From: Verrucomicrobiota bacterium
Lineage (GTDB): Bacteria; Verrucomicrobiota; Verrucomicrobiia; Limisphaerales; UBA1412
Assembly (NCBI GenBank): GCA_017557085.1
Contig: JAFZAR010000327.1
Coordinates: 1 to 8,676, forward strand
Length of the DNA: 8,676 bases
Direction of reading: 5' to 3'
Positions 6,393-8,676 of the stretch are shown one piece after another. The notes beneath the pieces are model-generated. The model was not told the DNA's origin. It saw nothing but the letters and a program-made list of their open reading frames with translations, and made no database searches. Each line of letters starts with the position of its first letter. Position 1 is the first letter of the stretch. Position numbers and translations under genes: made by a program.

Positions 6393-8156
6393 ATGAAAAA
6401 ACAGATTTTAAAAACGACTTTGATCCTTTTTCTGGCCGCGGCCGGTATGAATTTAACGGTCGGCGCGGCGGAAAGCACCACCAACGGCCTGACTCCTTAT
6501 GAACAGCTGATCCAGACGAAAAAGACGCTTCGTTTCCATGAGGACGGCACGTTCAAGATCCTTGTTTTCTCGGATATCCACAGCGGCGGCGATCATCTGC
6601 CCGAAACGGTCATCACCAATATCCAGACACTGGTCGCGCGGGAAAATCCGGATCTTGTCTTTTTCGACGGCGACAATCACTGGGGACACAACATCACGGC
6701 GGAATCTCTCCGCTCCTGTCTGAAAGACATGGTCGGCTGCATCGAAAGCCGGAAGATCCCCTGGGCGCATGTCTTCGGGAACCATGACAGTGAGCAAAAG
6801 GATTCCATTTCCCGTCCGGAACTGCAGAAAGTTTATGAGAGCTTTGACTGGTGCGTTTCCAAGGCCGGGGATGAAAACGTCAGCGGTGTGGGGAATTATA
6901 TCCTCCCCGTGCTGGAGCATAACAGTGACAAGATCGCTTTCAATATCTGGGCTCTGGATTCCGGCGACTATATCTCCGGCGAGCTGAAGAAGCAGATCAT
7001 GCCCGTGAAATCAGTTTTCGAGGGCTATCATAACAGTTCCTACGCTCATCTGAAAACCGATCAGGTCCTCTGGTACTACCAGTCCTCTATCCTGATGGAA
7101 AAGGAAAACGGCAAGAAGATCCCCGGACTGATGGCTTTCCATATCCCCATCCACGAAGCCTATAACGCCTGGGTAAACCGGGACGGTCTCCCCCGCTGGA
7201 CAGGCGAAAAGAATGAGGATATCTGCGCCGGGGAACTAAATTCCGGTCTCTTCACGGCGATCCTGGATCGCGGCGATATCAAGGCTATGGTATTCGGCCA
7301 CGATCATGTGAACGACTTCATGCTCGACTACTGCGGGGTCAAGCTCTGCTACTGCTCAACGGTCAGTTCTCTGTGCTACTGGGACGAGGAAATGAGCGGC
7401 GCGCGTGTCTTTATCGCCCATGAGGACGGCTCGGAGATCGAGACCTATATGACCTATCTCCATGAGCGCAAACCCGACATCCCGCCGGAAACAGCGGTGA
7501 TCTTCCAGAACAGCGTCATCCTGGATTTTGACAGCTACACACCGGAATTTGTTCTCACCGGCTTCAAAGACAACCTGACCGAGGAGGCTCACCCCAATGA
7601 GATCCTGGCCGGGATCAGCGCCGGCCGCGGACAGGACGGCGGCAAGGCTCTGTCCGTCACTCGCGAAAAATATTACGGACAAGCCGGATCCGATAACTTC
7701 GAGGTAAAAATGATCCTGGAAAAACCGGGCCGTCTCGGCACGAACAAGTATCTCAAGGTCTGGATGGATCTGACCGGCGATACGGCTCCGATAGACTTCC
7801 GCAAGGCTAACTTCGGTCTGATCGTCAACAACCGTCTTTCGCGCGCCTACTGCACAGACGTGCTGGATGAACCCAGCGAATTTTTCTACAAGGCGGACGG
7901 CTCGGACGAGTGGGTCCAAATGAGCCACGGCGATGACGGCTGTTTCGGCACGGCGCAGGGTTCCTCTGTCAAAGGTCTCAAAGGATGGTTCGCCTTCCCG
8001 GTACAGAATATGCCCCAGTACGGCAGCAAGGCACGGCTGACAGAAAACTCCGTCATCACCGGCGTGTACTTCTTCGGCTGTCTGAGCGATGCCTCCATGG
8101 CCGGCCAGCACATCTACCTGGACAACATCTCCCTGGTGGAAGATTACAAGAAGTAA
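6393..8156 (+). CDS. Exported calcineurin-type metallophosphoesterase with C-terminal beta-sandwich-like region
   Basis: This 587-residue protein has a Sec signal peptide (MKKQILKTTLILFLAAAGMN..., cleavage likely near VGA-AES, residue 25). The metallophosphatase core, about residues 53-350, carries all canonical metal-site motifs: D61-x-H63 (FSDIH), G93-D94-N95 (DGDNH), G129-N-H-D132, H250 (FHIPIH) and G302-H-D-H305. It should hydrolyse phosphate mono- or diesters with a dinuclear metal centre in the periplasm or outside the cell. The FHIPIHE spelling and overall layout resemble the purple-acid-phosphatase-like PAP29/Sia1 group. Residues about 375-587 form a separate region beginning VILDFDSY and ending YLDNISLVEDY, typical of jelly-roll carbohydrate-binding-like domains that follow secreted enzymes; this is inferred from pattern. 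The substrate is unknown. The start is the only ATG giving the signal peptide. A clear terminator follows the stop by about 20 nt. Confidence 0.9.
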   Translation: MKKQILKTTLILFLAAAGMNLTVGAAESTTNGLTPYEQLIQTKKTLRFHEDGTFKILVFSDIHSGGDHLPETVITNIQTLVARENPDLVFFDGDNHWGHNITAESLRSCLKDMVGCIESRKIPWAHVFGNHDSEQKDSISRPELQKVYESFDWCVSKAGDENVSGVGNYILPVLEHNSDKIAFNIWALDSGDYISGELKKQIMPVKSVFEGYHNSSYAHLKTDQVLWYYQSSILMEKENGKKIPGLMAFHIPIHEAYNAWVNRDGLPRWTGEKNEDICAGELNSGLFTAILDRGDIKAMVFGHDHVNDFMLDYCGVKLCYCSTVSSLCYWDEEMSGARVFIAHEDGSEIETYMTYLHERKPDIPPETAVIFQNSVILDFDSYTPEFVLTGFKDNLTEEAHPNEILAGISAGRGQDGGKALSVTREKYYGQAGSDNFEVKMILEKPGRLGTNKYLKVWMDLTGDTAPIDFRKANFGLIVNNRLSRAYCTDVLDEPSEFFYKADGSDEWVQMSHGDDGCFGTAQGSSVKGLKGWFAFPVQNMPQYGSKARLTENSVITGVYFFGCLSDASMAGQHIYLDNISLVEDYKK

Positions 8157-8174
8157 TTTACAACAGGATGTTTT

Positions 8175-8210
8175 GTAGAGACGCGCAACTTGCGCGTCTT
8201 TATATTTTTT
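8175..8210 (+). terminator. Intrinsic terminator of the phosphoesterase gene; copy B of the hairpin repeat
   Basis: A perfect 9-bp GC-rich stem (8179-8187 with 8191-8199, loop ACT) is followed by TTTATATTTTTT. The 5' flank GTAGAG and the core AGACGCGC...GCGCGTCT match the repeat copies at 2142-2180 and 8651-8676. In each, TAGAG lies on the upstream side and the T-rich tail on the downstream side. Confidence 0.88.
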
Positions 8211-8248
8211 CATCCTGCAAATCTTGTTGATTCTGTCAAAATAACAAT

Positions 8249-8277
8249 TTGATAACGGGGAACAACTGATGTAAAAT
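8249..8277 (+). promoter_or_regulatory. Strong sigma70-type promoter for the small membrane-peptide gene
   Basis: TTGATA (-35, 8249-8254) and TAAAAT (-10, 8272-8277) each match five of six consensus bases and are separated by exactly 17 nt. The predicted start near 8284 gives a leader of about 100-130 nt before the small ORF. The leader can fold (GATGAAA 8290-8296 with TTTCATC 8319-8325; CTTTC 8358-8362 with GAAAG 8369-8373). Confidence 0.6.
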
Positions 8278-8394
8278 CAACTCGTTGAGGATGAAAGCTC
8301 GGTGCTGAAGTCTTTTATTTTCATCACACTTCCTGACCTATGGATGTCGTTTTGACACTTTCAAAAATGAAAGGGAAAAATGAATAACTATAGG

Positions 8395-8405
8395 AAAGGT
8401 GGTGA
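8395..8405 (+). promoter_or_regulatory. Near-consensus Shine-Dalgarno sequence of the small peptide gene
   Basis: AAAGGTGGTGA differs by one base from the ideal AAAGGAGGTGA and lies 10 nt before the ATG at 8416. None of the large genes in the window has a comparable site. Its position favours the internal ATG at 8416 over the in-frame ATG at 8380. Confidence 0.6.
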
Positions 8406-8415
8406 CAAAAAAAGA

Positions 8416-8496
8416 ATGATCACAAATGATTATAACACCCTCATAGCGATCATCCTGATTATCAGTATCATACTGATAATTAGACGGTATTATTAG
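8416..8496 (+). CDS. Candidate 26-residue single-pass membrane peptide (toxin- or holin-like)
   Basis: The ORF starts MITNDYNTL, continues with an unbroken Ile/Leu-rich segment of about 14 residues (LIAIILIISIILII) and ends in RRYY before TAG. A short polar N-terminus, one hydrophobic helix and a basic tail are characteristic of small membrane peptides, including type I toxins and holin-like toxins; no specific family is recognised. An in-frame ATG at 8380 would give 38 residues with a basic extension (MNNYRKGGDKKR). The ORF has its own promoter, a very good Shine-Dalgarno sequence and a hairpin after the stop. A GTG-initiated 5-codon frame (from 8402) stops in an ATGA overlap with the ATG, possibly coupling translation. 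An antisense extended -10 element lies within the coding region. Translation is inferred; the ORF is too short for coding statistics. Confidence 0.5.
   Translation: MITNDYNTLIAIILIISIILIIRRYY
8429..8437 (-). promoter_or_regulatory. Antisense extended -10 promoter inside the small ORF
   Basis: The minus strand reads TGTTATAAT, a perfect extended -10 element (TGnTATAAT). No good -35 is present (CAGGAT at 17 nt), as is common for extended -10 promoters. Transcription would start near 8422 and run left through the Shine-Dalgarno sequence and leader of the small ORF, as an antisense antitoxin RNA would. No clear terminator for it was found. Confidence 0.4.
8455..8483 (+). repeat. Near-perfect palindrome within the small ORF
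   Basis: ATTATCAGTA (8458-8467) and TACTGATAAT (8471-8480) are exact inverted repeats around TCA. Three further pairs, one of them G-U, extend the stem to 13 bp. It is immediately followed by a second small hairpin, GACGG 8483-8487 with CCGTC 8498-8502, spanning the stop codon. The mRNA 3' part would therefore be a chain of hairpins. Confidence 0.6.
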
Positions 8497-8506
8497 TCCG
8501 TCCAAC

Positions 8507-8542
8507 AGCGTGCAAGGTGACAGCCTTGCACGCTCTTAATTT
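8507..8542 (+). terminator. Terminator-like hairpin after the small peptide gene
   Basis: A perfect 11-bp stem (AGCGTGCAAGG 8507-8517 with CCTTGCACGCT 8524-8534, 6-nt loop) lies 10 nt after the stop codon. The following CTTAATTT is only a weak T-tract, so it may act as a terminator or mainly stabilise the 3' end. Confidence 0.6.
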
Positions 8543-8650
8543 ACCTCATACCCGTTCCCATTGCAAATAAAATATTTGTAAACTCAACATTTGGTTCTGT
8601 CCTCCCGTTCCGGGGTTTTAATCAGAATCCCGGAGGGATCATATAATGAC
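8543..8650. other. Intergenic stretch without a recognised gene
   Basis: No convincing ORF is seen. It contains an imperfect hairpin (TCCGGG 8609-8614 with CCCGGA 8629-8634) without a T-tract. A GGAGG (8632-8636) is followed nine bases later by an ATG whose frame runs into the repeat hairpin and off the window, so it cannot be judged. Confidence 0.4.
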
Positions 8651-8676
8651 AAAGACGCGCGGGTCGCGCGTCTCTA
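8651..8676 (-). terminator. Terminator-like hairpin at the right edge; copy C of the repeat
   Basis: A perfect 9-bp stem (8653-8661 with 8665-8673, 3-nt loop) reads on the minus strand as TAGAGACGCGCG...CGCGCGTCTTTG. TAGAG is on the upstream side as in the other copies, which suggests it ends a minus-strand gene lying to the right of the window. The T-tract after it (TTTGTCATTATAT) is weak. Confidence 0.6.

Noticed and set aside
7356..8213. 285-codon minus-strand ORF opposite the phosphoesterase
   Set aside because: It starts inside the terminator region, lies antisense to a gene with all metallophosphatase motifs, and shows no domain.
8642..8676. Start of a rightward gene: GGAGG, then ATG at 8646, also a TATAAT at 8642-8647
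   Set aside because: Its first codons coincide with the repeat hairpin, no good -35 is present, and the window ends after about ten codons.
2142..8676. CRISPR array formed by the repeated GACG palindromes
   Set aside because: The copies are kilobases apart, lie on both strands, and sit at gene ends with T-tracts; there are no regular spacers and no cas genes.

Overview
The window reads as ordinary bacterial chromosome of moderate GC content with AT-richer intergenic gaps. The likely host is a Gram-negative bacterium of the PVC group (Lentisphaerota, Kiritimatiellota or Verrucomicrobiota). This rests on a seven-heme NapC/NirT-type membrane cytochrome and an exported DUF1080 protein, both common there, and on sigma70-like promoters with 17-bp spacers, which argue against Bacteroidota. 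The assignment is an inference and not firm. Most large genes lack an obvious Shine-Dalgarno sequence.

Left part (1-5220), all on the minus strand. In transcription order: a Sec-exported DUF1080 protein (4051-5136) with a good promoter at 5192-5220 and a strong terminator (3972-4009); then a membrane multiheme cytochrome c (2196-3800), preceded by a possible promoter and a 15-codon upstream ORF; then a terminator-like repeat hairpin (2142-2180); then a tight cluster of gamma-carbonic anhydrase-like protein (1594-2139), flavodoxin-fold NAD(P)H oxidoreductase (1010-1597, ATGA overlap) and glycyl-tRNA synthetase (988 leftwards, cut by the window edge). No separate promoter fits between the cytochrome and the anhydrase gene, so the cluster may depend on read-through.

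Middle and right part, plus strand. A divergent intergenic region (5137-5396) holds the DUF1080 promoter and, on the other strand, a structured segment ending in an intrinsic terminator 25 nt before an EamA/DMT transporter gene (5397-6287). That layout suggests a transcription-attenuating leader or a free-standing small RNA. A large exported calcineurin-type metallophosphoesterase with a C-terminal beta-sandwich-like region follows (6393-8156).

The last 520 bases contain no large gene but are not empty. They hold a strong promoter (8249-8277), a structured leader of 100-130 nt, a near-consensus Shine-Dalgarno sequence, a 26-residue single-pass membrane peptide (8416-8496), a perfect 11-bp hairpin after the stop, and an antisense extended -10 element inside the ORF. 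The layout resembles a type I toxin-antitoxin cassette and is my main candidate for something undescribed. Three hairpins in the window share a TAGAGACG...CGTCTTT core and look like a dispersed terminator-repeat family.
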